Notes under the pieces: model-generated
What the model was told of the DNA's origin: nothing
The model's database searches: none
Seen by the model: only the letters and a program-made list of their open reading frames with translations
Origin: Eubacteriales bacterium
Lineage (GTDB): Bacteria; Bacillota; Clostridia; Christensenellales; CAG-138
Direction: 5' to 3'
NCBI GenBank assembly: GCA_021372675.1
Contig: JAJFTZ010000007.1
Span: 1 to 37,739, forward strand
DNA length: 37,739 nt
Program-made: the position numbers and the translations under genes
Shown: positions 7,464-14,864 of the stretch, in pieces
Position numbering within the stretch: the stretch's first letter is position 1
How the letters are laid out: the number at the start of each line of letters is the position of its first letter

Positions 7464-8557
7464 GGGAAACCGATCTCCTCGTGGTGGGCGGCGGCCCCGC
7501 GGGGCTTTGCGCGGCGGCCATGGCGGCCGAATGCGGCGCCCGCGTGCTCGTGCTCGAGCGCAACCCCATCGCGGGCGGGCAGCTCGTGAAGCAGACGCAT
7601 ATGTTTTTCGGCTCCGAAAAGCAGCACGCGTCCGTGCGCGGCATCGATATCGCGGACATCCTTTTAAGGAAGCTCGCGTCCTTTAAAAACGCGGAGCTTA
7701 TGGCCTCCACGGCGGCCGTGGGGCTTTACGAGGACGGTATATGCACCGCGCTTTATAAAGAGGAAAGCTATTTTAAAATTAAGCCCCGCGCCGTGCTCGC
7801 GGCGACCGGCGCGTACGAACGGCCGCTCGCCTTCCCCAACAACGACCTGCCCGGCGTTTACGGGGCGGGTGCGGTGCAGACGCTTATGAACGTGTACGGC
7901 GTGAAGCCGGGCGAGCGAGCGCTTATGGTGGGGGCGGGCAACATCGGCCTCATCGTGAGCTACCAGCTCATGCAGGCGGGCGTAAAGGTGGTCGCCATCC
8001 TCGACGCCGCGCCGAAGATAGGCGGCTACCTTGTGCACGCGGCCAAGATCGCGCGCATGGGCGTACCTATCTTGACCTCGCACACCGTGAAGCGCGCCAT
8101 AGGCGAAACCGGCTTAACGGGCGCGGAGCTTTGCGCGGTGGACGAATTCTTCCGGCCCATAGAGGGCACCGAAAAAACGGTGGAGATCGACACCATGTGC
8201 ATCGCGGTGGGCCTTTCGCCGCTCGCGGAGCTGCTGGAAATGCGCGGCTGCGAAATGCGCTACGTGCCCCAGCTCGGCGGCAACGTGCCCGTGCGCAACG
8301 CCGATTATGAGACGACGGTCAGCAACGTGTTCGTGGCGGGCGATACCTCGGGCATCGAAGAGGCGAGCGCCGCCATGGTGGAGGGCACGCTCGCGGGCCT
8401 TTCCGCAAGCGCGAGGATAGGCTTCAAGCACCCGGATTACGATACGCTAAAGCGCGAGCTCAACGAACAGCTCGGGGCGCTTCGCGCCGGCCCCGCCGGG
8501 AAGCATATCCGCGACGGTATACAAAAGCTCGTGTCCGAAGGAGAACGCATATGCTAG
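7460..8557 (+). CDS. FAD/NAD(P)-dependent oxidoreductase subunit (HcnB-like)
   Basis: A 365-residue disulfide-reductase-fold flavoprotein. An FAD-binding site (VVGGGPAGLCAAAMAAECG, then VLVLER) is at the N-terminus and a second nucleotide site (MVGAGNIGLIVSYQLMQAG) near residue 155; NVFVAGDTSG near the C-terminus is the second FAD contact. It matches the alpha or HcnB type subunits of amine and proline dehydrogenase complexes, which exchange electrons with NAD or a carrier. It is shorter than HcnB-like proteins because the C-terminal BFD-like 2Fe-2S domain is absent; that domain is a separate gene two positions downstream. The first codon overlaps the previous stop and its end overlaps the next gene by seven bases. 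Confidence 0.9.
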   Translation: MRETDLLVVGGGPAGLCAAAMAAECGARVLVLERNPIAGGQLVKQTHMFFGSEKQHASVRGIDIADILLRKLASFKNAELMASTAAVGLYEDGICTALYKEESYFKIKPRAVLAATGAYERPLAFPNNDLPGVYGAGAVQTLMNVYGVKPGERALMVGAGNIGLIVSYQLMQAGVKVVAILDAAPKIGGYLVHAAKIARMGVPILTSHTVKRAIGETGLTGAELCAVDEFFRPIEGTEKTVEIDTMCIAVGLSPLAELLEMRGCEMRYVPQLGGNVPVRNADYETTVSNVFVAGDTSGIEEASAAMVEGTLAGLSASARIGFKHPDYDTLKRELNEQLGALRAGPAGKHIRDGIQKLVSEGERIC

Positions 8558-9039
8558 AAAAGAGCGGCGTACCCGAGCCCGAAAGGGTTTTTGAAAAGTT
8601 TCCGCCCATCGAGAGCATCGAGAGCGGCCCCGTGGCCGTGATAGAATGCTACGAAAAAATACCCTGCAACCCCTGCGCCACAGCCTGCAAATTCGAGGCC
8701 ATCGAGATCGGCCCCGACATCAACACCATCCCCGTGCTCGGCCACGAGCGCTGCACGGGCTGCGCGGTATGCCTGAGCCGCTGCCCCGGCCTCGCCATCA
8801 TGGTGGTGGACGGCAGCAAATCCAAGGAATTTGTCGAGTTTCGCATCCCCTACGAGTTTTTGCCCCTGCCCAGGGAGGGCGACATCGTGTGGGGCCTCGA
8901 CCGCGCCGGACGGCGGCTTTCGAAGGTGCGCGTTATGCGGGTGCAAAACCCCAAGGCGTTCGACCGCACGCCCGTCGTCACGCTGGAGGTGCCGCGCGCC
9001 GAGCTCTACGCCTTCCGCAGCATCGCATGGGAGGATTGA
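8551..9039 (+). CDS. 4Fe-4S ferredoxin-type electron-transfer subunit
   Basis: A 162-residue protein with two cysteine clusters, CNPCATAC near residue 39 and CTGCAVCLSRCPG near residue 70, indicating one or two 4Fe-4S clusters. The first cluster departs from the plain CxxCxxCxxxCP form. The C-terminal 70 residues (GDIVWGLDRAGRRL) form a small extra domain I do not recognise. Its place inside the dehydrogenase operon, overlapping the gene before and three bases before the gene after, indicates a subunit of the same complex, as in the ferredoxin-like subunit of four-subunit archaeal proline dehydrogenases. Confidence 0.85.
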   Translation: MLEKSGVPEPERVFEKFPPIESIESGPVAVIECYEKIPCNPCATACKFEAIEIGPDINTIPVLGHERCTGCAVCLSRCPGLAIMVVDGSKSKEFVEFRIPYEFLPLPREGDIVWGLDRAGRRLSKVRVMRVQNPKAFDRTPVVTLEVPRAELYAFRSIAWED

Positions 9040-9041
9040 AT

Positions 9042-9326
9042 ATGACGGAAGAAAAAACCATCGTCTGCCGCTGCTCCGACGTGACCCTCGAAGAGGTGCG
9101 CGCGCTCATCGCGCAGGGCTACGATACTTTCGACGAGATTAAGCGCATCACGCGCATCGGCATGGGGCCGTGCAAGGGAAAAACCTGCACGCAGCTCGTC
9201 TTAAGGGAGCTTAGCATCGCCACGGGGCAGCCCGTCGCGAGCTTAAAGCCGCAGACCACCCGCCCGCCGGTCACCGGCGTGCGGCTCGAGCTCATCGCGC
9301 GGGAGGGCGAAAACCATGAAGCGTAA
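9042..9326 (+). CDS. BFD-like 2Fe-2S protein
   Basis: A 94-residue protein with CRCSDVTLEEVRALI at the N-terminus and GPCKGKTC about 40 residues on. This is the CxC...CxxxxC pattern of the bacterioferritin-associated-ferredoxin (BFD) domain. In HcnB, NirB and many amine dehydrogenases this domain is fused to the FAD/NAD subunit; here it is a free-standing gene. It starts two bases after the ferredoxin stop and its end overlaps the next gene by eleven bases, so it is almost certainly made together with them. Confidence 0.88.
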   Translation: MTEEKTIVCRCSDVTLEEVRALIAQGYDTFDEIKRITRIGMGPCKGKTCTQLVLRELSIATGQPVASLKPQTTRPPVTGVRLELIAREGENHEA

Positions 9327-10464
9327 CGCGGACGTCGTGATCTTAGGCGCGGGCATTTCCGGCTGCGCCATCGCCTACAACCTCGCCGCGCGGGGCGTGA
9401 AGAACATCGTCGTGCTCGAACGGCGCTACATCTGCGCGGGCTCCACGGGCGCGTGCGGCGCGGGCGTGCGCATGCAGTGGGGAACGGAGATGAACTGCCT
9501 GCTCGCCAGGGAGAGCATCGAATTTTACGAGCGCGCCAACGAAATTTTAGAATACGACGGCGACGTGGAGTTCAAGCAGAAGGGCTATCTTCTTATTTCC
9601 GACAGCGAAAGGGAGCTTTTGCAGTTTCAAAAGAACATAGCCGTACAAAACCGCTGCGGCATCCCCTCGCGCATGGTGAGCCTCGCGGAAGCGAAGCAGA
9701 TCGTGCCGCATCTCAACACGGATGTTTTAAAGGGCGCGGCCTTTTGCGAAAAGGACGGCTTTTTGAACCCGTTTTTAACGACCGACGCGTTTTACCGCGC
9801 GGCAAAGCGCATGGGCGTGGAATTTTACACCGAGACGGAGGCGACGGGCTTCCGCATCGAAAACGGGCAAATGAAGGCCGTTCTTACCACGAACGGCGAG
9901 ATCGAAACGCGCGTGATTGTGAACGCGGCGGGCGGCCGTTCCAAACTCGTGGCCGATATGGCGGGCGTGGAGCTTCCGGTGTATTCCGAGCGGCACCAAA
10001 TCCTTGTGACCGAGCCCGTCGAGCCCATGCAGGGGCCTATGGTGATGTCGTTCGGCCTCAACCTCTACGTGCAGCAATCGCCGCACGGCTCCTTCATCAT
10101 GGGCCGCGGCGACGAGAACGAACCGAGGGACCTTCGCGTCTCCTCGGGCTGGCATTTCCTCGAGGAAATGGCGAAAACCATCGTGACCGTCCTGCCGCCC
10201 GTGGGCAAGCTCCGCGTGATACGGCAATGGGCTGGTTTATACAATATGTCGCCCGACCGTCAACCAATTTACGATAAATCCGAGCACGTGGAAGGGCTTT
10301 ATACCGCCTGCGGCTTCAGCGGCCACGGCTTCATGTTCGGCCCCATCACCGGCCGCGTAATGGCGGATATGATCCTCAATGAGTCCACGGGCCTTGACGT
10401 AAGCTGCCTGAGCCTGAAGCGCTTCGAGACCGGCTCGCTGATGTTCGAGCCGTCGGTCGTATAG
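9316..10464 (+). CDS. DadA/SoxB-like FAD-dependent dehydrogenase, probable catalytic subunit (proline?)
   Basis: A 382-residue glycine-oxidase/DadA-family flavoprotein. The N-terminal FAD site is VVILGAGISGCAIAYNLAARG with VLERR following, and the C-terminal part has GLYTACGFSGHGFMFGP, the substrate and flavin contact typical of sarcosine oxidase beta, HcnC and the beta subunit of four-subunit proline dehydrogenases. It should carry out the amine oxidation while the other four proteins move the electrons. Next to pruA the most economical substrate is L-proline, giving pyrroline-5-carboxylate. Hydroxyproline, sarcosine or a D-amino acid remain possible; residues alone do not decide. Confidence 0.85.
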   Translation: MKRNADVVILGAGISGCAIAYNLAARGVKNIVVLERRYICAGSTGACGAGVRMQWGTEMNCLLARESIEFYERANEILEYDGDVEFKQKGYLLISDSERELLQFQKNIAVQNRCGIPSRMVSLAEAKQIVPHLNTDVLKGAAFCEKDGFLNPFLTTDAFYRAAKRMGVEFYTETEATGFRIENGQMKAVLTTNGEIETRVIVNAAGGRSKLVADMAGVELPVYSERHQILVTEPVEPMQGPMVMSFGLNLYVQQSPHGSFIMGRGDENEPRDLRVSSGWHFLEEMAKTIVTVLPPVGKLRVIRQWAGLYNMSPDRQPIYDKSEHVEGLYTACGFSGHGFMFGPITGRVMADMILNESTGLDVSCLSLKRFETGSLMFEPSVV

Positions 10465-10475
10465 GCGCTTCGCTT

Positions 10476-10506
10476 TCGAACACATGCCCTTTGGACATGC
10501 GTTCGA
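10476..10506 (+). repeat. Imperfect hairpin after the dehydrogenase operon
   Basis: Arms TCGAACACATG (10476-10486) and CATGCGTTCGA (10496-10506) pair with one mismatch, and CC-TTT-GG can close the centre. It starts 12 bases after the last stop of the operon and precedes the terminator at 10540-10580. It may protect the 3' end of the mRNA. Confidence 0.5.
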
Positions 10507-10539
10507 GGACGCTGCGGCGAATTTTGCAGGAAGTACATG

Positions 10540-10580
10540 CCCCCGAAGCCGGATTAGAGCTTAGGGGGAATTCTTTTTTT
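10540..10580 (+). terminator. Intrinsic terminator of the dehydrogenase operon
   Basis: CCCCC-G-AAGC pairs with GCTT-A-GGGGG across a loop of about nine bases (one G-A mismatch), followed by AATTC and seven T. The sequence from 10533 to 10563 resembles 13522-13552 (25 of 31 bases by hand count), linking it to the repeat family described in the findings. The following stretch to 10653 shows no gene. Confidence 0.75.
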
Positions 10581-10653
10581 CCACGTGACGGCATATCCAT
10601 TCTTTTTCAGATCATCAAAACATTGCCTATTGCATGTCGCAGGGTTGATTTTT

Positions 10654-10682
10654 TTGTCGAAAACGAATAAACTTAGTATATT
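10654..10682 (+). promoter_or_regulatory. Promoter candidate upstream of the HD-GYP gene
   Basis: TTGTCG, 17 bases, TATATT. Transcription would begin near 10689, only about 14 bases before the hairpin of the next terminator, giving a leader of about 120 bases. Confidence 0.55.
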
Positions 10683-10702
10683 CGCGGCGGCATGGGCAAA
10701 TG

Positions 10703-10737
10703 CGCCGGCGGGCGTGCGCCCGGACGGCGGTTTTTTT
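10703..10737 (+). terminator. Strong terminator in the leader of the HD-GYP gene
   Basis: The stem CGCCG-(G)-CGGGCG / CGCCCG-(GA)-CGGCG has eleven pairs with small bulges and a TG turn, followed by G and seven T. It lies between the promoter candidate and the start codon 75 bases on, so expression of the gene would need read-through or antitermination, or a second promoter further down. No known riboswitch class was recognised. Confidence 0.7.
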
Positions 10738-10811
10738 ATGCGGGCTTGCCGCGGGGCAATGGAACCCCACGCAGGGATGCGGACTTCTGCCGGGAGATTG
10801 GGGGGAATAAG

Positions 10812-13322
10812 TTGGCAGCGAACCATACAGTTTTTTTGATGGTTCCGATGTTTGCTTTTTTGTGCAGCCTTTTCCTGTTTGTCACCCTGTCCACGGTTAA
10901 AAAAGATAAATTCCTTTTCGCCTTTATGGGGTTGCTCGGCGCTTATCTCACAATAACGCTCGGCTCCTTTTTGATGCGCCTCGAGCTGTTCCCGGGGAGC
11001 GTCTTCTGGTACAAACTCATGCTGGCCGGGTATGGCTTTGTCCCCTATTGCTATTATAACGTCGCCGTGCGCTACCTCGGCCTGGAATATCGCAGGCAGA
11101 GGCAGTTTCGCTTCGTGTTCGCCGTCGTAGGCGCGGCGCTTCTCGTTTTTACCGATCTGTTCACGGGCACGCCCGTTCTTCATAAGGGAGCGGGCAATTG
11201 GCATATCGATTATGGCTACCGCTGGCCGCTTCTCCTTCTCGCGGCGCTCGCGCTTGCGCTCGTGCTTCCCTCCATCGTGCGCCTTTACCGCGAGGCGCGG
11301 CAGGACGCTTTGAAGCGCTCGGGCTTTTATGCCGTCACCTCGGGGCTTCTTCTTCTCACGGCGGGTTTGGCATCCCACAGCCTCGGCGCGTTTCACGACT
11401 TCCCGACCGACACGCTCGCCTGTACCGCGAATGCGTTCGTCATTTATTACGTGCTGTACAAGCGGCGCGTCAGCCGCCTTTCCTACGGGCTCAGCAGGGG
11501 CGCGCTCTACTTTTTATGGGCACTTTTCACGTTCGTGCTGGTGGCGATGTCGTATGAAACGGCGGACGGGCTGCTCCGCGCTTATCTGCCCCGCCTGCTG
11601 AATGATAGGGAGATCGCGCTCGCCCTGTTCTTCTGCGCGATCGCGCTCGCGGCGTTTTTAATCATCAGCAAGATGTACGGGCTGCTCTTCGAAAGGGAAA
11701 AGACGCTTCGCAGCGCGAAGTTCAGGGAATTCTCGCTCGCCGCGAGCAAGCTCTTAAACCCCGGCGACCTTGTGAACGCGCTCACCGATTTTCTCCTCGC
11801 CGTGCTCCCCTCCGCGCGCGCTTACGTATTTTTGAAGAACGCCGAAAGCGGGCGCTACGTATGCGCGGGCCGTTCCGTGATGCTCGACCGGCGCATGGAG
11901 TTTTCCGCCGATAGCCGCCTCGCCGAATGGCTCAGGGAGCAAACCGACATTTTTCAGTTTTCTCAGATTCGGCAAACGGTTTATTACGACATGATGAGCG
12001 AGCATGAAAAACGCCTGTTGAACATGTTCGATACCGAGCTTCTGCTCCCGCTCAACGCCGAAGGGAATCTGTTGGGTTTTACGCTTCTTTCCAAAAAAAG
12101 CGACCGCAAAAGATACGGCGGCGACGACATCGCCTTGCTCGCCTCGGTGCTGCCGGTGCTTTCCATTGCGCTTCGCAACGCCAACCTTTACGAGGGGATC
12201 AATCTGGAGGCGCAGCGCGACGCGCTGACCGGCTTCTACAACCGCCGCTACTTCATGGAGAAGCTCGAGAGCGACCTTGGCCGCTCCAACGGCGGCGCGC
12301 TTTCCGTGGTGCTTTTCAACCTCGACGATTTCGGCCTTTACAACGAGTTTTACGGCGGCGACGAACTCGATCCCATGCTCGTGCAATTCGCGGACGCGCT
12401 CAAAAGCTGCGCCAAGGCGAACGTCACCGTGGCCCGCTACGCCTGCCACGAGTTTGCCGTATGCCTGCCCTATGCCGACGCGGCCGCGGCGGAAAAATAC
12501 GCCTTAAAGGTAAAAGCTAAGCTCGCCGAGCACCTCGCCGTTTCCTCCGACCCCACGATGTTCCTCGCATTTTCGGCAGGCATCTGCTCGAGCCCCTCGG
12601 CAGAGGGGAACGCGGCGCTTCTTATGAAGCGCGCGAGCTTCGCGGTACGCCGCGCCAAGGGCGACGGCAGGAACCGCGTCGTAACCTATTCGCCCCATCT
12701 GTTCGGCGACGGGGCCGACCAAAAGGATCGCGCCACCATATTGCAGGAGTATTCCTCCACCATCTACGCCCTCACCGCCGCTATCGACACCAAGGATCAC
12801 TACACCTTCAACCACTCGCTTTCCGTTTCCCATTACGCCGCCAGCCTCGCGCTTTCGGCCGGCATGGACGAGGAGACGGTGGAGGCCGTGCGCCAGGCGG
12901 GGCTCCTGCACGACATCGGCAAGATCGCCATACCCGACGCGATCCTTTCCAAGGCGGGCAGGCTGACCGATATAGAGTTCGCCATCATGCGAAAACACGT
13001 GGAACGCTCCGTGGAGATGATACGCCACCTGCCCTCTTTAAGCTATGTAACGCCCCTCGTGCTCGGACATCACGAGCGCTACGACGGGCGCGGTTACCCG
13101 CGCGCCATCGCGGGCGACAGCATACCCATCGGCGCGCGCTGCCTTGCCATCGCCGATTCGTTCGACGCCATGATCTCCCAGCGCTCCTACAAAAAACCCA
13201 TGCCCTTGGAAGACGCGCTCGAAGAGATACGTTTAAACCTCGGCAAGCAGTTCGACCCAAGCCTCGGCAGGCTCTTCATCTCGCTCGTGGAAAGCGGGAA
13301 TTTGAACGTGGCGTGTTATTGA
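10812..13322 (+). CDS. Membrane protein with degenerate GGDEF and HD-GYP domains (probable c-di-GMP phosphodiesterase)
   Basis: Start TTG at 10812 after GGGGGG, giving 836 residues; longer frames reach back through the terminator. About seven or more membrane helices fill residues 10-260 (sensor of the histidine-kinase 7TM kind), then a GAF-like region (about 320-455), a GGDEF domain (DALTGFYNRRYF near 470) and an HD-GYP domain. The GGDEF signature is ACHEF (near 545), so cyclase activity is unlikely. HD-GYP residues are intact: HDIGKI (His700), HHERYDGRGYP (GYP near 761). It should hydrolyse c-di-GMP in response to a membrane or ligand signal. Hairpin-rich noncoding sequence begins at its stop codon. 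Confidence 0.92.
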   Translation: MAANHTVFLMVPMFAFLCSLFLFVTLSTVKKDKFLFAFMGLLGAYLTITLGSFLMRLELFPGSVFWYKLMLAGYGFVPYCYYNVAVRYLGLEYRRQRQFRFVFAVVGAALLVFTDLFTGTPVLHKGAGNWHIDYGYRWPLLLLAALALALVLPSIVRLYREARQDALKRSGFYAVTSGLLLLTAGLASHSLGAFHDFPTDTLACTANAFVIYYVLYKRRVSRLSYGLSRGALYFLWALFTFVLVAMSYETADGLLRAYLPRLLNDREIALALFFCAIALAAFLIISKMYGLLFEREKTLRSAKFREFSLAASKLLNPGDLVNALTDFLLAVLPSARAYVFLKNAESGRYVCAGRSVMLDRRMEFSADSRLAEWLREQTDIFQFSQIRQTVYYDMMSEHEKRLLNMFDTELLLPLNAEGNLLGFTLLSKKSDRKRYGGDDIALLASVLPVLSIALRNANLYEGINLEAQRDALTGFYNRRYFMEKLESDLGRSNGGALSVVLFNLDDFGLYNEFYGGDELDPMLVQFADALKSCAKANVTVARYACHEFAVCLPYADAAAAEKYALKVKAKLAEHLAVSSDPTMFLAFSAGICSSPSAEGNAALLMKRASFAVRRAKGDGRNRVVTYSPHLFGDGADQKDRATILQEYSSTIYALTAAIDTKDHYTFNHSLSVSHYAASLALSAGMDEETVEAVRQAGLLHDIGKIAIPDAILSKAGRLTDIEFAIMRKHVERSVEMIRHLPSLSYVTPLVLGHHERYDGRGYPRAIAGDSIPIGARCLAIADSFDAMISQRSYKKPMPLEDALEEIRLNLGKQFDPSLGRLFISLVESGNLNVACY

Positions 13323-13762
13323 GCGCAAAGCGCTCTCGCGGAAATGGCTGCGGCCATTTTCGCGAAGGGGAACGCCCTGCGGGGGTTTTGCGCATCCGCC
13401 TCTCGCGCTTTCGCGTCCGGCGTAGCCGGAGCCCTTCGGGCCGGGACCTTTAGCCTCGCGTGCGCTCCCGAGCGGCGGATGCGATAGGAAAGAAAACCTG
13501 CGGTTTTCCATCCGTTTCGCCGTGCATGCCGGCGAAGCCGGAATAGAGTTTCCAGCAGCTTGCACACATTCTCTCGGGGTTTATCAAGGGGCCGCAGCCC
13601 CTTGATTTTTTTCCGGCTTTGACGATATGTGCGTCAAAACGGATAAAATCCGCAGGATTTTGTTCTTATCACGGTTTTGTGCCCGCGTCCGCAGACGCAA
13701 CAAAACCGTGCAAACCCTGCCCGCCGGCAGTCCTCGACCAAGCGGAGGCGCCCGCTTGGTCG
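13321..13762 (+). repeat. Gene-free region with an array of hairpins
   Basis: At least nine inverted repeats follow one another, many with TGCG or CGCA loops: GAGCGC-AAA-GCGCTC (13321-13335); CGCGGAAATGGC-TGCG-GCCATTTTCGCG (13337-13364); outer stem CGCATCCGCC / GGCGGATGCG (13391-13400 with 13474-13483) enclosing several small hairpins; GAAAACC-TGC-GGTTTTC (about 13492-13508); CCGGC-GAA-GCCGG (about 13529-13541); a terminator (13584-13612); AAAATCC-GCA-GGATTTT (13645-13661); CACGGTTTTGT / ACAAAACCGTG (13670-13680 with 13700-13710) enclosing GCGTC-CGCA-GACGC; and CGACCAAGCG / CGCTTGGTCG (13735-13744 with 13753-13762). No convincing gene is present. The core at 13413-13462 is shared with the element at 25.1 kb. 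Confidence 0.8.
13584..13612 (+). terminator. Intrinsic terminator within the hairpin region
   Basis: TCAAGGGGC and GCCCCTTGA form a nine-pair stem around CGCA, followed by seven T. It is a textbook intrinsic terminator, 260 bases after the HD-GYP stop codon, so either the HD-GYP message has a long structured 3' end or a separate small RNA ends here. Confidence 0.8.
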
Positions 13763-13792
13763 AAAACGCGAAGCGCTTCACACTATGTTCAC

Positions 13793-13821
13793 TTGACACT
13801 TTGCGGGTGAAATGGTAATCT
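13793..13821 (+). promoter_or_regulatory. Sigma-A type promoter of the E1 alpha/beta operon
   Basis: TTGACA, 17 bases, TAATCT. It lies 41 bases before the start of the E1 alpha gene, immediately after the hairpin region. Confidence 0.75.
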
Positions 13822-13861
13822 CGACTTGCGCTTTCGCGCGGCGTTTTTGAAAGGAATTCCC

Positions 13862-14860
13862 ATGCCGCCGCCCGGCGCAACGGAGGCTATGTCCATGGGC
13901 GAGCTGGGAAAGCCCGATTTGCTTAAAATTTATGAACGCATGTTGCTCGTGCGCGGCTTCGAGGAGCGGGTGAATTCCCTTTTTCAGGAAGGGCTGCTCC
14001 ATGGAACGGCGCATTTGTGCATCGGCGAGGAAGCTGCCGTCATCGGCACCGGCTTTGCGCTCGAGGAGCGGGATTACCTGCTCGCCACGCACCGCGGACA
14101 CGGGCAGGCCATGGGAAAGCCGCTCGACGTAAACGCTATGATGGCCGAAATGCTCGGCAAGGCCTGCGGCACCAACGGCGGGCGCGGCGGCTCCATGCAC
14201 ATCGCCGATCTCAATAAAAACATGCTCGGCGCAAACGGCATCGTGGGGGCGAACGCGCCCATCGCGTGCGGCGCGGGGCTTTCCATTAAGCTGCGCGGCG
14301 AAAAAGACCGCGTGGTGCTGTGTTATTTGGGCGACGGCTCCTTCAACCAGGGCGCGGTGCACGAGGCGCTTAACCTCGCCGCCGCGTGGGGGCTGCCGGT
14401 GCTTTTCGCCTGCATCAACAACTGCTACGGCATGTCCACCCCGCTTTGCAAGGCCTCCAAGGAGACCGATCTCAAAAGGCGGGCGGAGGCCTACGGCATG
14501 CGCGCCTTCGAGGCGGACGGCAACGACGCGCTCGACGTGTACGAGACCGTGCGCGAGGCGCGGCGCTATACGCTTCTTGAAAGCGCGCCCGCGTTTATCG
14601 TGGAGCATACCTACCGCACCTGCGGCCACTCCAAGAGCGATAAAAACAAGTACCGCACGCAGGAGGAGATCGCGCGGTGGGAGGCGCAGAACCCTATAGC
14701 CAGGTTTGCATCGACGCTTCTTGCAAGCGGCGTTTCCGACGAAGAATTGAAGGAAAAAGAAAAGGCCGCTTCCGACGCGATCGACGAAGCGGTAAGGTTT
14801 GCCATGGCCTGCGAGCCGCCGCGCGCGGAGGATGTTACGGGCCTTGTTTATGCGGGGTGA
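13862..14860 (+). CDS. TPP-dependent dehydrogenase E1 alpha subunit (acetoin or 2-oxoacid type)
   Basis: A 332-residue protein from the ATG at 13862 (AAAGG at eight bases). It has the E1 alpha opening YERMLLVRGFEERV, the THRGHGQAMGKP segment and the thiamine pyrophosphate motif beginning GDGSFNQG and ending INN about 30 residues later. HTYRTCGHSKSD matches the phosphorylation-loop region of the family. With the beta subunit it would decarboxylate pyruvate, acetoin or a branched 2-oxoacid. The sequence is closest in feel to AcoA/PdhA of acetoin dehydrogenase operons, but substrate cannot be fixed. No lipoyl E2 or E3 gene follows. Confidence 0.9.
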   Translation: MPPPGATEAMSMGELGKPDLLKIYERMLLVRGFEERVNSLFQEGLLHGTAHLCIGEEAAVIGTGFALEERDYLLATHRGHGQAMGKPLDVNAMMAEMLGKACGTNGGRGGSMHIADLNKNMLGANGIVGANAPIACGAGLSIKLRGEKDRVVLCYLGDGSFNQGAVHEALNLAAAWGLPVLFACINNCYGMSTPLCKASKETDLKRRAEAYGMRAFEADGNDALDVYETVREARRYTLLESAPAFIVEHTYRTCGHSKSDKNKYRTQEEIARWEAQNPIARFASTLLASGVSDEELKEKEKAASDAIDEAVRFAMACEPPRAEDVTGLVYAG

Positions 14861-14864
14861 CGGA

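Noticed and set aside
10465..10811. c-di-GMP riboswitch upstream of the HD-GYP gene
   Set aside because: The leader has a GGGCAAA stretch but lacks the GACGCAAAGCC-type core and tetraloop receptor of GEMM-I, and nothing matches GEMM-II as I know it.
10554..11396. 280-codon minus-strand frame over the HD-GYP leader and N-terminus
   Set aside because: It runs through two terminators and the membrane part of a real gene, with low-complexity Lys/Arg-rich translation.
13321..13762. CRISPR array
   Set aside because: The repeats are inverted hairpins of varying sequence, not regularly spaced direct repeats, and no cas gene is present.
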